Source: Prosopocoilus inquinatus
Lineage: Eukaryota > Arthropoda > Insecta > Coleoptera > Lucanidae
Direction of reading: 5' to 3'
Assembly (NCBI GenBank): GCA_036172665.1
Contig: CM069870.1
Location: 44,350,001 to 44,414,000, forward strand
Length of the DNA stretch: 64,000 nt
Below are positions 13,833 to 25,789 of this stretch, piece by piece. Every line of letters starts with the position of its first letter. Position 1 is the stretch's first letter. A model generated the notes under the pieces. The model ran no database searches, was not told where the DNA came from, and worked only from the letters and a program-made list of their open reading frames with translations. The position numbers and the translations under genes are program-made.

Positions 13833-14483
13833 TATTAGCGTTGTTCCTGTGATGTATCTAATCGATCCTTACTCATCTATCATGTTATTTGACGTTTCGA
13901 TGGACTCCAGTAGCTCTGATGTGAGATACGACGTTTTCGGACGCAGCAGAAGCTGGAAATAGTTTTAAATGAGACAACACGTATTAGCGTTGTTCCTGTG
14001 ATGTATCTAATCGATCCTTACTCATCTATCATGTTATTTGACGTTTGGATGGACTCCAGTAACTCTAATGTGAGATACGAAATTTTCGGACGCAGCAGAA
14101 GCTGGAAATAGTTTTAAACGAAACAACACGCATTAGCGTTGTTCCTGTAATGTATCTAATCGATCCTTACTTATCTATCATGTTATTTGACGTTTGGATG
14201 GACTCCAGTAACCCTGACGTGAGATACGAAGTTCTCGGACGCAGCAGAAGCTGGAAATAGTTTTAAACGAAACAACACGCATTAGCGTTGTTCCTGTGAT
14301 GTATCTAATCGATCCTTACTTATCTATCATGTTATTTGACATTTGGATGGACTCCAGTAACCCTGACGTGAGATACGAAGTTCTCGGAGGCAGCAGAAGC
14401 TGGAAATAGTTTTAAACGAAACAACACTTATTAGCGTTGTTCCTGTGATGTATCTTATCGATCCTTACTCATCTATCATGTTA
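13833..14483. repeat. Duplicated block, copy 2 (7-monomer offset)
   Basis: This is the partner of 12790-13440. The three intervening monomers are not shared, so this is a local duplication rather than a complete 7-monomer tandem. Confidence 0.83.
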
Positions 14484-16788
14484 TTTGACGTTTGGATGGA
14501 CTCCAGTAACTCTGATGTGAGATACAAAGTCTTTGGACGCAGCAGAAGCTGGAAATAGTTTTGAAGGAAACAACACGTATTAGCGTTGTTCCTGTGATGT
14601 ATCTAATCGATCCTTACTCATCTATCATGTTATTTGACGTTTGGATGGACTCCAGTAACTCTGATGTGAGATACAAAGTTTTTGGACGCAGCAGGAGCTG
14701 GAAATAGTTTGAAACGAAACAACACGTATTGGCGTTGTTCCTGTGCTGTATCTAATCGATCCTTACTCATATATCATGTTATTTGGCGTTTCGATGCACT
14801 CCAGTAGCTCTGATGTGAGATACGACGTTTTCGGACGCAGCAGAAGCTGGAAATAGTTTTAAACGAAACAACACGTATTAGCGTTGTTCCTGTGATGTAT
14901 CTAATCGATCCTTACTTATCTATCATGTTATTTGACGTTTGGATGGACTCCAGTAACCCTGACGTGAGATACGAAGTTCTCGGACGCAGCAGAAGCTGGA
15001 AATAGTTTTGAACGAAACAACACGTATTAGCGTTGTTCCTGTGATGTATCTAATCGATCCTTACTCACCTATCATGTTATTTGGCGTTTCGATGGACTCC
15101 AGTAACTTTGATGTGAGATACGAAGTTCTCGGACGCAGCTGAAGCTGGAAATAGTTTTAAATGAAACAACACGTATTAGCGTTGTTCCTGTGATGTATCT
15201 AATCGATCCTTACTCATCTATCATGTTATTTGACGTTTCGATGGACTCCAGTAACTCTAATGTGAGATACGAAATTTTCGGACGCAGCAGAAGCTGGAAA
15301 TAGTCTTAAACGAAACAACACGCATTAGCGTTGTTCCTGTGATGTATCTAATCGATCCTTACTTAGCTACTATGTTATTTGACGTTTCGATGGACTCCAG
15401 TAACTCTAATGTGAGATACGAAGTTCTCGGACGCAGCAGAACCTGGAAATAGTTTTAAACGAAACAACACGTATTAGCGTTGATCCTGTGATGTATCTAA
15501 TCGATCCTTACTCATCTATCATGTTATTTGACGTTTGGATGGACTCCAGTAACTCTGATGTGAGATACAAAGTTTTTGGACGCAGCAGAACCTGGAAATA
15601 GTTTTAAACGAAACAACACGCATCAGCGTTGTTCCTGTGATGTATCTAATCGATCCTTACTCATCTATCATGTTATTTGGCGTTTCGATGGACTCCAGTA
15701 ACTTTGATGTGAGATACGAAGTTCTCGGACGCAGCTGAAGCTAGAAATAGTTTTAAACGAAACAACACGCATTGGCGTTGTTCCTGTGATGTATCTAATC
15801 GATCCTTACTTATCTATCATGTTATTTGACGTTTGGATGGACTCCAGTAACCCTGACGTGAGATACGAAGTTCTCGGACGCAGCAGAACCTGGAAATAGT
15901 TTTAAACGAAACAACGCGCATTAGCGTTGTTCCTGCGATGTATCTAATCGATCCTTACTCATCTATCATGTTATTTGGCGTTTCGATGGACTCCAGTATC
16001 TTAGATGTGAGATACGAAGTTCTCGGACGCAGCTGAAGCTAGAAATAGTTTTAAACGAAACAACACGCATTAGCGTTGTTCCTGTGATGTATCTAATCGA
16101 TCCTTACTCATCTATCATGTTATTTGACGTTTGGATGGACTCCAGTAACTCTGATGTGAGATACAAAGTTTTTGGACGCAGCAGAAGCTGGAAAAATTTT
16201 TGAACGAAACAACACGTATTAGCGTTGTTCCTGTGATGTATCTAATCGATCCTTACTTAGCTACTATGTTATTTGACGTTTGGATGGACTCCAGTAACTC
16301 TAATGTGAGATACGAAATTTTCGGACGCAGCAGAAGCTGGAAATAGTTTTAAACGAAACAACACGCATTAGCGTTGTTCCTGTGATGTATCTAATCGATC
16401 CCTACTTATCTATCATGTTATTTGACGTTTGGATGTACTCCAGTAACCCTGACGTGAGATACGAAGTTCTCGGACGCAGCAGAAGCTGGAAATAGTTTTA
16501 AACGAAACAACACGCATTAGCGTTGTTCCTGTGATGTATCTAATCGATCCTTACTTATCTATCATGTTATTTGACGTTTGGATGGACTCCAGTAACCCTG
16601 ACGTGAGATAGGAAGTTCTCGGATGCAGCAGAAGCTGGAAATAGTTTTAAACGAAACAACACGTATTAGCGTTGCTCCTGTGATGTATCTAATCGATCCT
16701 TACTCATCTATCATGTTATTTGACGTTTGGATGTACTCCAGTAACTCTGATGAGAGACACAAAGATTTCGGACGCAGCAGAAGCTGGA

Positions 16789-17286
16789 AATAGTTTTAAA
16801 CGAAACAACACGCGTTAGCGTTGTTCCTGTGATGTATCTAATCGATCCTTACTTATCTATCATGTTATTTGACGTTTGGATGGACTCCAGTAAACCTGAC
16901 GTGAGATACGAAGTTCTCGGACGCAGCAGAAGCTGGAAATAGTTTTAAACGAAACATGTATTGGCGTTGTTCCTGTGATGTATCTAATCGATCCTTACTC
17001 ATCTATCATGTTATTTGACGTTTGGATGGACTCCAGTAACTCTGATGTGACATACAAAGTTTTTGGACGCAGCAGAAGCTGGAAATAGTTTTGAACGAAA
17101 CAACACGTATTAGCGTTGTTCATGTGATGTATCTAGTCGATCCTTACTTAGCTACTATGTTATTTGATGTTTGGATGGACTCCAGTAACACTAATGTGAG
17201 ATACGAAATTTTCGGACGCAGCAGAAGCTGGAAATAGTTTCAAACGGAACAACACGCATTAGCGTTGTTCCTGTGATGTATCTAAT
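16789..17286. repeat. Duplicated block, copy 2, with a 3-bp deletion
   Basis: This is the partner of 10680-11180. The offset is 6,109 bases before, and 6,106 after, a 3-base deletion near 16955. The deletion is therefore younger than the duplication or lies only in this lineage. Confidence 0.85.
16838..16983 (+). repeat. 146-bp monomer with 3-bp deletion
   Basis: The tail reads GAAACATGTATTGG, where the sister copy at 10845 reads GAAACAACATGTATTGG. Three bases are lost from the left arm of the dyad element, which is destroyed here. All monomer starts downstream shift by 3. Confidence 0.93.
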
Positions 17287-18640
17287 CGATCCTTACTCAT
17301 CTATCATGTCATTTGACGTTTGGATGGACTCCAGTAACCCTGACGTGAGATACGAAGTTCTCGGACGCAGCAGAAGCTGGAAATAGTTTTAAACGAAACA
17401 ACACGCATTAGCGTTGTTCCTGTGATATATCTAATCGATCCTTACTTATCTATCATGTTATTTGACGTTTGGATGGACTCCAGTAAACCTGACGTGAGAT
17501 ACAAAGTTTTTGGACGCAGCAGAAGCTGGAAATAGTTTTGAACGAAACAACACGTATTAGCGTTGTTCCTGTGATGTATCTAATCGATCCTTACTCATCT
17601 ATCATGTTATTTGGAGTGTCGATGGACTCCAGTAACTTTGATGTGAGATACGAAGTTCTCGGACGCAGCTGAAGCTACAAATAGTTTTAAACGAAACAAC
17701 ACGCATTAGCGTTGTTACTGAGATGTATCTAATCGATCCTTACTTATCTATCATGTCATTTGACGTTTGGATGGACTCCAGTAACCCTGACGTGAGATAC
17801 GAAGTTCTCGGACGCAGCAGAAGCTGGAAATAGTTTTAAACGAAACAACACGCATTAGCGTTGTTCCTGTGATGTATCTAATCGATCCTTACTCATCTAT
17901 TATGTTATTTGAAGTTTGGATGGACTCCAGTAACTCTGATATGAGATACAAAGTTTTTGGACGCAGCAGAAGCTGGAAATAGTTTTGAACGAAACAACAC
18001 GTATTAGCGTTGTTCCTGTGATGTATCTAATCGATCCTTACTTATCTATCATGTCATTTGACGTTTGGATGGACTCCAGTAACCCTGACGTGAGATACGA
18101 AGTTCTCGGACGCAGCAGAAGCTGGAAATAGTTTTAAACGAAACAACACGCATTAGCGTTGTTCCTGTGATATATCTAATCGATCCTTACTTATCTATCA
18201 TGTTATTTGACGTTTGGATGGACTCCAGTAAACCTGACGTGAGATACAAAGTTTTTGGACGCAGCAGAAGCTGGAAATAGTTTTAAACGAAACAACACGT
18301 ATTAGCGTTGTTCCTGTGATGTATCTAATCGATCCTTACTCATCTATTATGTTATTTGAAGTTTGGATGGACTCCAGTAACTCTGATATGAGATACAAAG
18401 TTTTTGGACGCAGCAGAAGCTGGAAATAGTTTTGAACGAAACAACACGTATTAGCGTTGTTCCTGTGATGTATCTAATCGATCCTTACTCATCTATCATG
18501 TTATTTGGAGTGTCGATGGACTCCAGTAACTTTGATGTGAGATACGAAGTTCTCGGACGCAGCTGAAGCTACAAATAGTTTTAAACGAAACAACACGCAT
18601 TAGCGTTGTTACTGAGATGTATCTAATCGATCCTTACTTA
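17270..18640. repeat. Local rearranged duplications at 3-, 5- and 6-monomer offsets
   Basis: GTGATATATC recurs at 17424 and 18169 (745 bases, 5 monomers). TTGGAGTGTCG with GCTACAAATAG recurs at 17611 and 18505 (894 bases, 6 monomers). CTATTATG with TTTGAAGTTTGG recurs near 17895 and 18342 (447 bases, 3 monomers). Three overlapping offsets within 1.4 kb indicate at least two successive unequal exchanges. Confidence 0.75.
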
Positions 18641-19367
18641 TCTATCATGTTATTTGACGTTTGGATGGACTCCAGTAAGTCTGATGTGAGATACAAGGTT
18701 TTTGGACGCAGCAGGAGCTGGAAATAGTTTTAAACGAAACAACACGTATTAGCGTTGTTCCTGTGCTGTATCTAATCGATCCTTACTCATATATCATGTT
18801 ATTTGGCGTTTCGATGGACTCCAGTAGCTCTGATATGAGATACGACGTTTTCGGACGCAGCAGAAGCTGGAAATAGTTTGAAACGAAACAACACGTATCA
18901 GCGTTGTTCCTGTGATGTATCTAATCGATCCTTACTCATCTATCATGTTATTTGACGTTTCGATAGACTCCAGTAACTCTAATGTGAGATACGAAATTTT
19001 CGGACGCAGCAGAAGCTGGAAATAGTTTTAAACGAAACAACACGCATTAGCGTTGTTCCTGTGATGTATCTAATCGATCCTTACTTATCTATCATGTTAT
19101 TTGAAGTTTGGATGGACTCCAGTAACCCTGACGTGAGATACGAAGTTCTCGGACGCAGCAGAAGCTGGAAATAGTTTTAAACGAAACAACACGTATTAGC
19201 GTTGTTCCTGTGATGTATCTAATCGATCCTTACTCATCTATTATGTTATTTGACGTTTGGATGGACTCCAGTAACTCTGTTGTGAGATACAAAATTTTTG
19301 GACGCAGCAGAAGCTGGAAATAGTTTTGAACGAAACAACACGTATTAGCGTTGTTCCTGTGATGTAT

Positions 19368-19516
19368 CTAATCGATCCTTACTCATCTATCATGTTATTT
19401 GGCGTTTCGATGGACTCCAGTAACTTTGATGTGAGATACGAAGTTCTCGGACGCAGCTGAAGCTAGAAATAGTTTTAAACGAAACAACACGCATTAGCGT
19501 TGTTACTGTGATGTAT
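19368..19516 (+). repeat. Satellite monomer, exemplar of class B
   Basis: Class B combines TTTGGCGTTTCG, AACTTTGATG, GAAGTTCTCGG and CAGCTGAAGC, which creates a CAGCTG palindrome absent from the other classes. This copy ends with the subtype marks GAAGCTAGAAATAG and GTTGTTACTG. Right-domain subtypes have GATACCAAGTT, GATGGGAG or GTTCTTGG. Confidence 0.9.
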
Positions 19517-19963
19517 CTAATCGATCCTTACTTATCTATCATGTTATTTGACGTTTGGATGGACTCCAGTAAGTCTGATGTGAGATACAAAGTTTTTGGA
19601 CGCAGCAGGAGCTGGAAATAGTTTTAAACGAAACAACACGTATTAGCGTTGTTCCTGTGCTGTATCTAATCGATCCTTACTCATATATCATGTTATTTGG
19701 CGTTTCGATGGACTCCAGTAGCTCTGATGTGAGATACGACGTTTTCGGACGCAGCAGAAGCTGGAAATAGTTTTAAACGAAACAACACGTATCAGCGTTG
19801 TTCCTGTGATGTATCTAATCGATCCTTACTCATCTATCATGTTATTTGACGTTTCGATAGACTCCAGTAACTCTAATGTGAGATACGAAATTTTCGGACG
19901 CAGCAGAAGCTGGAAATAGTTTTAAACGAAACAACACGCATTAGCGTTGTTCCTGTGATGTAT

Positions 19964-20112
19964 CTAATCGATCCTTACTTATCTATCATGTTATTTGACG
20001 TTTGGATGGACTCCAGTAACCCTGACGTGAGATACGAAGTTCTCGGACGCAGCAGAAGCTGGAAATAGTTTTAAACGAAACAACACGTATTAGCGTTGTT
20101 CCTGTGATGTAT
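19964..20112 (+). repeat. Satellite monomer, exemplar of class F
   Basis: Class F carries TTACTTATC, TTTGACGTTTGG, AACCCTGACGTGAG and GAAGTTCTCGG. The pair F followed by the CCTAACTC form of A (20113-20261) recurs, with F starting 22 bases before 19986, 24605, 29224, 32651, 35780, 36674 and 40250. It is a good marker of related blocks. Confidence 0.9.
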
Positions 20113-20261
20113 CTAATCGATCCTAACTCATCTATCATGTTATTTGACGTTTGGATGGACTCCAGTAACTCTGATGTGAGATACAAAGTTTTTGGACGCA
20201 GCAGAAGCTGGAAATAGTTTTGAACGAAACAACACGTATTAGCGTTGTTCCTGTGATGTAT
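20113..20261 (+). repeat. Class A monomer with CCTAACTC marker
   Basis: A single T-to-A change turns the usual CCTTACTC into CCTAACTC. Read on the other strand, this replaces a TAA stop by TTA (Leu) and opens a chance frame of 66 codons. The marker occurs near 20122, 24741, 29360, 32787, 35916, 36810, 40386, 54074 and 59134, always at whole-monomer spacing once the known deletions are counted. It therefore tracks block copying. Confidence 0.85.
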
Positions 20262-20410
20262 CTAATCGATCCTTACTCATCTATCATGTTATTTGACGTT
20301 TGGATGGACTCCAGTAACTCCGATGTGAGATACAAAGTTTTTGGACGCAGCAGAAGCTGGAAATAGTTTTGAACGAAACAACACGTATTAGCGTTGTTAC
20401 TGTGATGTAT

Positions 20411-20559
20411 CTAATCGATCCTTACTTATCTATCATGTTATTTGACGTTTGGATGGACTCCAGTAAGTCTGATGTGAGATACAAAGTTTTTGGACGCAGC
20501 AGGAGCTGGAAATAGTTTTAAACGAAACAACACGTATTAGCGTTGTTCCTGTGCTGTAT
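20411..20559 (+). repeat. Satellite monomer, exemplar of class C
   Basis: Class C is recognised by TTACTTATC, TTTGACGTTTGG, AAGTCTGATG, ACAAAGTTTTTGG and CAGCAGGAGC, a tail of TTTTAAACG, and often an ending of CCTGTGCTGTAT, which removes the ATG found there in most monomers. It is usually followed by class D. Subtypes carry CTAAACGATCC with TTATCTAAC (for example 21305) or ACAAGGTTTTTGG (for example 51979). Confidence 0.9.
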
Positions 20560-20708
20560 CTAATCGATCCTTACTCATATATCATGTTATTTGGCGTTTC
20601 GATGGACTCCAGTAGCTCTGATGTGAGATACGACGTTTTCGGACGCAGCAGAAGCTGGAAATAGTTTTAAACGAAACAACACGTATTAGCGTTGTTCCTG
20701 TGATGTAC
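20560..20708 (+). repeat. Satellite monomer, exemplar of class D
   Basis: Class D carries TTACTCATATATC, TTTGGCGTTTCG, AGCTCTGATG and ACGACGTTTTCGG. In the left domain a subtype reads GTTTTCTGAGGC (for example 2832 and 4918); that form is not seen further right. D normally follows C and precedes E. Confidence 0.9.
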
Positions 20709-20857
20709 CTAATCGATCCTTACTCATCTATCATGTTATTTGACGTTTCGATGCACTCCAGTAACTCTAATGTGAGATACGAAATTTTCGGACGCAGCAG
20801 AAGCTGGAAATAGTTTTAAACGAAACAACACGCATTAGCGTTGTTCCTGTGATGTAT

Positions 20858-21006
20858 CTAATCGATCCTTACTCATCTATCATGTTATTTGACGTTTCGA
20901 TGGACTCCAGTAACTCTAATGTGAGAAACGAAATTTTCGGACGCAGCAGAAGCTGGAAATAGTTTTAAACGAAACAACACGCATTAGCGTTGTTCCTGTG
21001 ATGTAT
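20858..21006 (+). repeat. Satellite monomer, exemplar of class E
   Basis: Class E carries TTTGACGTTTCG, AACTCTAATGTGAG and GAAATTTTCGG. This copy belongs to the AGAAACGAAA subtype; others read AGATACGAAA, CGATAGACTCC, CGATGCACTCC, or TTAGCTACTATG in zone 1. E is typically followed by F in the left domain. Confidence 0.9.
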
Positions 21007-21239
21007 CTAATCGATCCTTACTTATCTATCATGTTATTTGACTTTTGGATGGACTCCAGTAACCCTGACGTGAGATACGAAGTTCTCGGACGCAGCAGAA
21101 CCTGGAAATAGTTTTAAACGAAACAACACGCATTAGCGTTGTTCCTGTGATGTATCTAATCGATCCTTACTCATCTATCATGTTATTTGGCGTTTCGATG
21201 GACTCCAGTAACTTTGATGGGAGATACGAAGTTCTCGGA

Positions 21240-23850
21240 CGCAGCTGAAGCTGGAAATAGTTTTAAATGAAACAACACGTATTAGCGTTGTTCCTGTGAT
21301 GTATCTAAACGATCCTTACTTATCTAACATGTTATTTGACGTTTGGATGGACTCCAGTAAGTCTGATGTGAGATACAAAGTTCTTGGACGCAGCAGGAGC
21401 TGGAAATAGTTTTAAACGAAACAACACGTATTAGCGTTGTTCCTGTGCTGTATCTAATCGATCCTTACTCATATATCATGTTATTTGGCGTTTCGATGGA
21501 CTCCAGTAACTTTGATGTGAGATACGAAGTTCTCGGACGCAGCTGAAGCTGGAAATAGTTTTGAACGAAACAACACGTATTAGCGTTGTTCCTGTGATGT
21601 ATCTAAACGATCCTTACTTATCTAACATGTTACTTGACGTTTGGATGGACTCCAGTAAGTCTGATGTGAGATACAAAGTTTTTGGACGCAGCAGGAGCTG
21701 GAAATAGTTTTAAACGAAACAACACGCATTAGCGTTGTTCCTGTGATGTATCTAATCGATCCTTACTCATCTATCATGTTATTTGACGTTTCGATGGACT
21801 CCAGTAACTCTAATGTGAGAAACGAAATTTTCGGACGCAGCAGAAGCTGGAAATAGTTTTAAACGAAACAACACGCATTAGCGTTGTTCCTGTGCTGTAT
21901 CTAATCGATCCTTACTCATATATCATGTTATTTGGCGTTTCGATGGACTCCAGTAACTTTGATGTGAGATACCAAGTTCTCGGACGCAGCTGAAGCTGGA
22001 AATAGTTTTAAACGAAACAACACGCATTAGCGTTGTTCCTGTGATGTATCTAATCGATCCTTACTTAGCTACTATGTTATTTGACGTTTCGATGGACTCC
22101 AGTAACTCTAATGTGAGATACGAAATTTTCGTACGCAGCAGAAGCTGGAAATAGTTTTGAACGAAACAACACGTATTAGCGTTGTTCCTGTGATGTATCT
22201 AATCGATCCTTACTCATCTATTATGTTATTTGACGTTTGGATGGACTCCAGTAACTCTGTTGTGAGATACAAAGTTTTTGGACGCAGCAGAAGCTGGAAA
22301 TAGTTTTGAACGAAACAACACGTATTAGCTTTGTTCCTGTGATGTATCTAATCGATCCTTACTCATCTATCATATTATTTGGCGTTTCGATGGACTCCAG
22401 TAACTTTGATGTGAGATACGAAGTTCTCGGACGCAGCTGAAGCTAGAAATAGTTTTAAACGAAACAACACGCATTAGCGTTGTTACTGTGATGTATCTAA
22501 TCGATCCTTACTTATCTATCATGTTATTTGACGTTTGGATGGACTCCAGTAAGTCTGATGTGAGATACAAAGTTTTTGGACGCAGCAGGAGCTGGAAATA
22601 GTTTTAAACGAAACAACACGTATTAGCGTTGTTCCTGTGCTGTATCTAATCGATCCTTACTCATATATCATGTTATTTGGCGTTTCGATGGACTCCAGTA
22701 GCTCTGATGTGAGATACGACGTTTTCGGACGCAGCAGAAGCTGGAAATAGTTTTAAACGAAACAACACGTATCAGCGTTGTTCCTGTGATGTATCTAATC
22801 GATCCTTACTCATCTATCATGTTATTTGACGTTTCGATAGACTCCAGTAACTCTAATGTGAGATACGAAATTTTCGGACGCAGCAGATGCTGGAAATAGT
22901 TTTAAACGAAACAACACGCATTAGCGTTGTTCCTGTGATGTATCTAATCGATCCTTACTCATCTATCATGTTAATTGACGTTTGGATGGACTCCAGTAAC
23001 TCTGATGTGAGATACAAAGTTTTTGGACGCAGCAGAACCTGGAAATAGTTTTGAACGAAACAACACGTATTAGCGTTGCTCCTGTGATGTATCTAATCGA
23101 TCCTTACTCATCTATCATGTTAATTGACGTTTGGATGGACTCCAGTAACTCTGATGTGAGATACAAAGTTTTTGGACGCAGCAGAAGCTGGAAATAGTTT
23201 TGAACGAAACAACGCGTATTAGCGTTGTTACTGTGATGTATCTAATCGATCCTTACTTATCTATCATGTTATTTGACGTTTGGATGGACTCCAGTAAGTC
23301 TGATGTGAGATACAAAGTTTTTGGACGCAGCAGGAGCTGGAAATAGTTTTAAACGAAACAACACGTATTACCGTTGTTCCTGTGCTGTATCTAATCGATC
23401 CTTACTCATATATCATGTTATTTGGCGTTTCGATGGACTCCAGTAACTCTGATGTGAGATACGACGTTTTCGGACGCAGCAGAAGCTGGAAATAGTTTTA
23501 AACGAAACAACACGTATTAGCGTTGTTCCTGTGATGTACCTAATCGATCCTTACTCATCTATCATGTTATTTGACGTTTCGATGGACTCCAGTAACTCTA
23601 ATGTGAGATACGAAATTTTCGGACGCAGCAGAAGCTGGAAATAGTTTTAAACGAAACAACACGCATTAGCGTTGTTCCTGTGATGTATCTAATCGATCCT
23701 TACTCATCTATCATGTTATTTGACGTTTCGATGGACTCCAGTAACTCTAATGTGAGAAACGAAATTTTCGGTGGCAGCAGAAGCTGGAAATAGTTTTAAA
23801 CGAAACAACACGCATTAGCGTTGTTCCTGTGATGTATCTAATCGATCCTT
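21240..23850. repeat. 2.6-kb block, copy 1 (59-monomer offset)
   Basis: The block matches 30031-32640 at an offset of 8,791 bases; its left part also matches 37034-38840. Shared marks are TAAACGATCC with TTATCTAAC, TTACTTGACG, GATACCAAG, GTATTAGCTTTG (22327, 31118, 38121), GTTGCTCCTG and TTAATTGACG. Private changes here include TTTCGTACGC near 22129 and CAGATGCTGG near 22885. Confidence 0.82.
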
Positions 23851-25760
23851 ACTTATCTATCATGTTATTTGACGTTTGGATGGACTCCAGTAAGTCTGAT
23901 GTGAGATACAAAGTTTTTGGACGCAGCAGGAGCTGGAAATAGTTTTAAACGAAACAACACGTATTACCGTTGTTCCTGTGCTGTATCTAATCGATCCTTA
24001 CTCATCTATCATGTTATTTGACGTTTGGATGGACTCCAGTAAGTCTGATGTGAGATACAAAGTTTTTGGACGCAGCAGGAGCTGGAAATAGTTTTAAACG
24101 AAACAACACGTATTAGCGTTGTTCCTGTGCTGTATCTAATCGATCCTTACTCATATATCATGTTATTTGGCGTTTCGATGGACTCCAGTAGCTCTGATGT
24201 GAGATACGACGTTTTCGGACGCAGCAGAAGCTGGAAATAGTTTTAAACGAAACAACACGTATTAGCGTTGTTCCTGTGATGTACCTAATCGATCCTTACT
24301 CATCTATCATGTTATTTGACGTTTCGATGGACTCCAGTAACTCTAATGTGGGATACGAAATTTTCGGACGCAGCAGAAGCTGGAAATAGTTTTAAACGAA
24401 ACAACACGTATCAGCGTTGTTCCTGTGATGTATCTAATCGATCCTTACTCATCTATCATGTTATTTGACGTTTCGATAGACTCCAGTAACTCTAATGTGA
24501 GATACGAAATTTTCGGACGCAGCAGAAGCTGGAAATAGTTTTAAACGAAACAACACGCATTAGCGTTGTTCCTGTGATGTATCTAATCGATCCTTACTTA
24601 TCTATCATGTTATTTGACGTTTGGATGGACTCCAGTAACCCTGACGTGAGATACGAAGTTCTCGGACGCAGCAGAAGCTGGAAATAGTTTTAAACGAAAC
24701 AACACGTATTAGCGTTGTTCCTGTGATGTATCTAATCGATCCTAACTCATCTATCATGTTATTTGACGTTTGGATATACTCCAGTAACTCTGATGTGAGA
24801 TACAAAGTTTTTGGACGCAGCAGAAGCTGGAAATAGTTCTGAACGAAACAACACGTATTAGCGTTGTTCCTGTGATGTATCTAATCGATCCTTACTCATC
24901 TATCATGTTATTTGACGTTTGGATGGACTCCAGTAACTCTGATGTGAGATACAAAGTTTTTGGACGCAGCAGAAGCTGGAAATAGTTTTGAACGAAACAA
25001 CACGTATTAGCGTTGTTACTGTGATGTATCTAATCGATCCTTACTTATCTATCATGTTATTTGACGTTTGGATGGACTCCAGTAAGTCTGATGTGAGATA
25101 CAAAGTTTTTGGACGCAGCAGGAGCTGGAAATAGTTTTAAACGAAACAACACGTATTAGCGTTGTTCCTGTGCTGTATCTAATCGATCCTTACTCATATA
25201 TCATGTTATTTGGCGTTTCGATGGACTCCAGTAGCTCTGATGTGAGATACGACGTTTTCGGACGCAGCAGAAGCTGGAAATAGTTTTAAACGAAACAACA
25301 CGTATTAGCGTTGTTCCTGTGATGTACCTAATCGATCCTTACTCATCTATCATGTTATTTGACGTTTCGATGCACTCCAGTAACTCTAATGTGAGATACG
25401 AAATTTTCGGACGCAGCAGAAGCTGGAAATAGTTTTAAACGAAACAACACGCATTAGCGTTGTTCCTGTGATGTATCTAATCGATCCTTACTCATCTATC
25501 ATGTTATTTGACGTTTCGATGGACTCCAGTAACTCTAATGTGAGAAACGAAATTTTCGGACGCAGCAGAAGCTGGAAATAGTTTTAAACGAAACAACACG
25601 CATTAGCGTTGTTCCTGTGATGTATCTAATCGATCCTTACTTATCTATCATGTTATTTGACTTTTGGATGGACTCCAGTAACCCTGACGTGAGATACGAA
25701 GTTCTCGGACGCAGCAGAACCTGGAAATAGTTTTAAACGAAACAACACGCATTAGCGTTG
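23300..25760. repeat. 2.45-kb block, copy 1 (105-monomer offset)
   Basis: The block matches 38945-41405 at an offset of 15,645 bases. Shared marks include GTATTACCGTTG twice and the private AATGTGGGATACG (24348 and 39993). Confidence 0.8.
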
Positions 25761-25789
25761 TTCCTGTGATGTATCTAAACGATCCTTAC
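24389..25789. repeat. 31-monomer-offset block, copy 2
   Basis: This copy matches 19770-21170 upstream and, over about 1 kb, 28990-30030 downstream, at the same 4,619-base offset each way. It is also part of the larger block shared with 38945-41405. Confidence 0.82.
24881..25029 (+). repeat. Satellite monomer, exemplar of class A
   Basis: Class A is recognised by TTACTCATC, TTTGACGTTTGG, AACTCTGATGTG, ACAAAGTTTTTGG, CAGCAGAAGC and a tail of TTTTGAACG with GTATTAGCG. It is one of the commonest classes and often stands in pairs (for example 52128 and 52277, or 52724 and 52873). Subtypes carry TTAATTGACG (for example 54363), CCTAACTC (20113) or AACTCTGTTGTG with ATTATG (60913). A left-domain relative reads GAGAGACACAAAGATTTC (4322). 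Confidence 0.9.

Larger units (their letters stand above)
1..19000. repeat. Left satellite domain, more diverged
   Basis: Monomers here show more scattered single-base differences. They carry variants that are absent or nearly absent further right: GTTTTCTGAGGC in class D, GAGAGACACAAAGATTTC in class A, AACTTAGATG in class B and TGGGAATAG in class E. A frequent order is E-F-A. The right-domain markers TACCTAATCG, CCTAACTC and TTAATTGACG do not occur before about 20,000. The boundary is gradual and was placed by eye near 19,000. Confidence 0.7.
19770..21170. repeat. 31-monomer-offset block, copy 1
   Basis: About 1.4 kb match 24389-25789 at an offset of 4,619 bases. The class order is E F A(CCTAACTC) A C D E E F. 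Differences are few, for example CTCCGATG near 20318 and GATATACTCC near 24776 in the partner. Confidence 0.82.

Noticed and set aside
19986..20186. 66-codon minus-strand open frame, repeated at 24605, 29224, 32651, 35780, 36674 and 40250
   Set aside because: It spans 1.35 satellite monomers and exists only because the CCTAACTC variant removes a TAA stop. The seven copies follow block duplication, there is no codon-level conservation signal, and the 149-bp period shifts the frame in each monomer.
21305..21453. Monomers with CTAAACGATCC as a separate satellite family
   Set aside because: They share every landmark and the 149-bp length with the others. Apart from zone 1 (AAACGATCC, TTATCTAAC) they are class C monomers, so they are a subtype.
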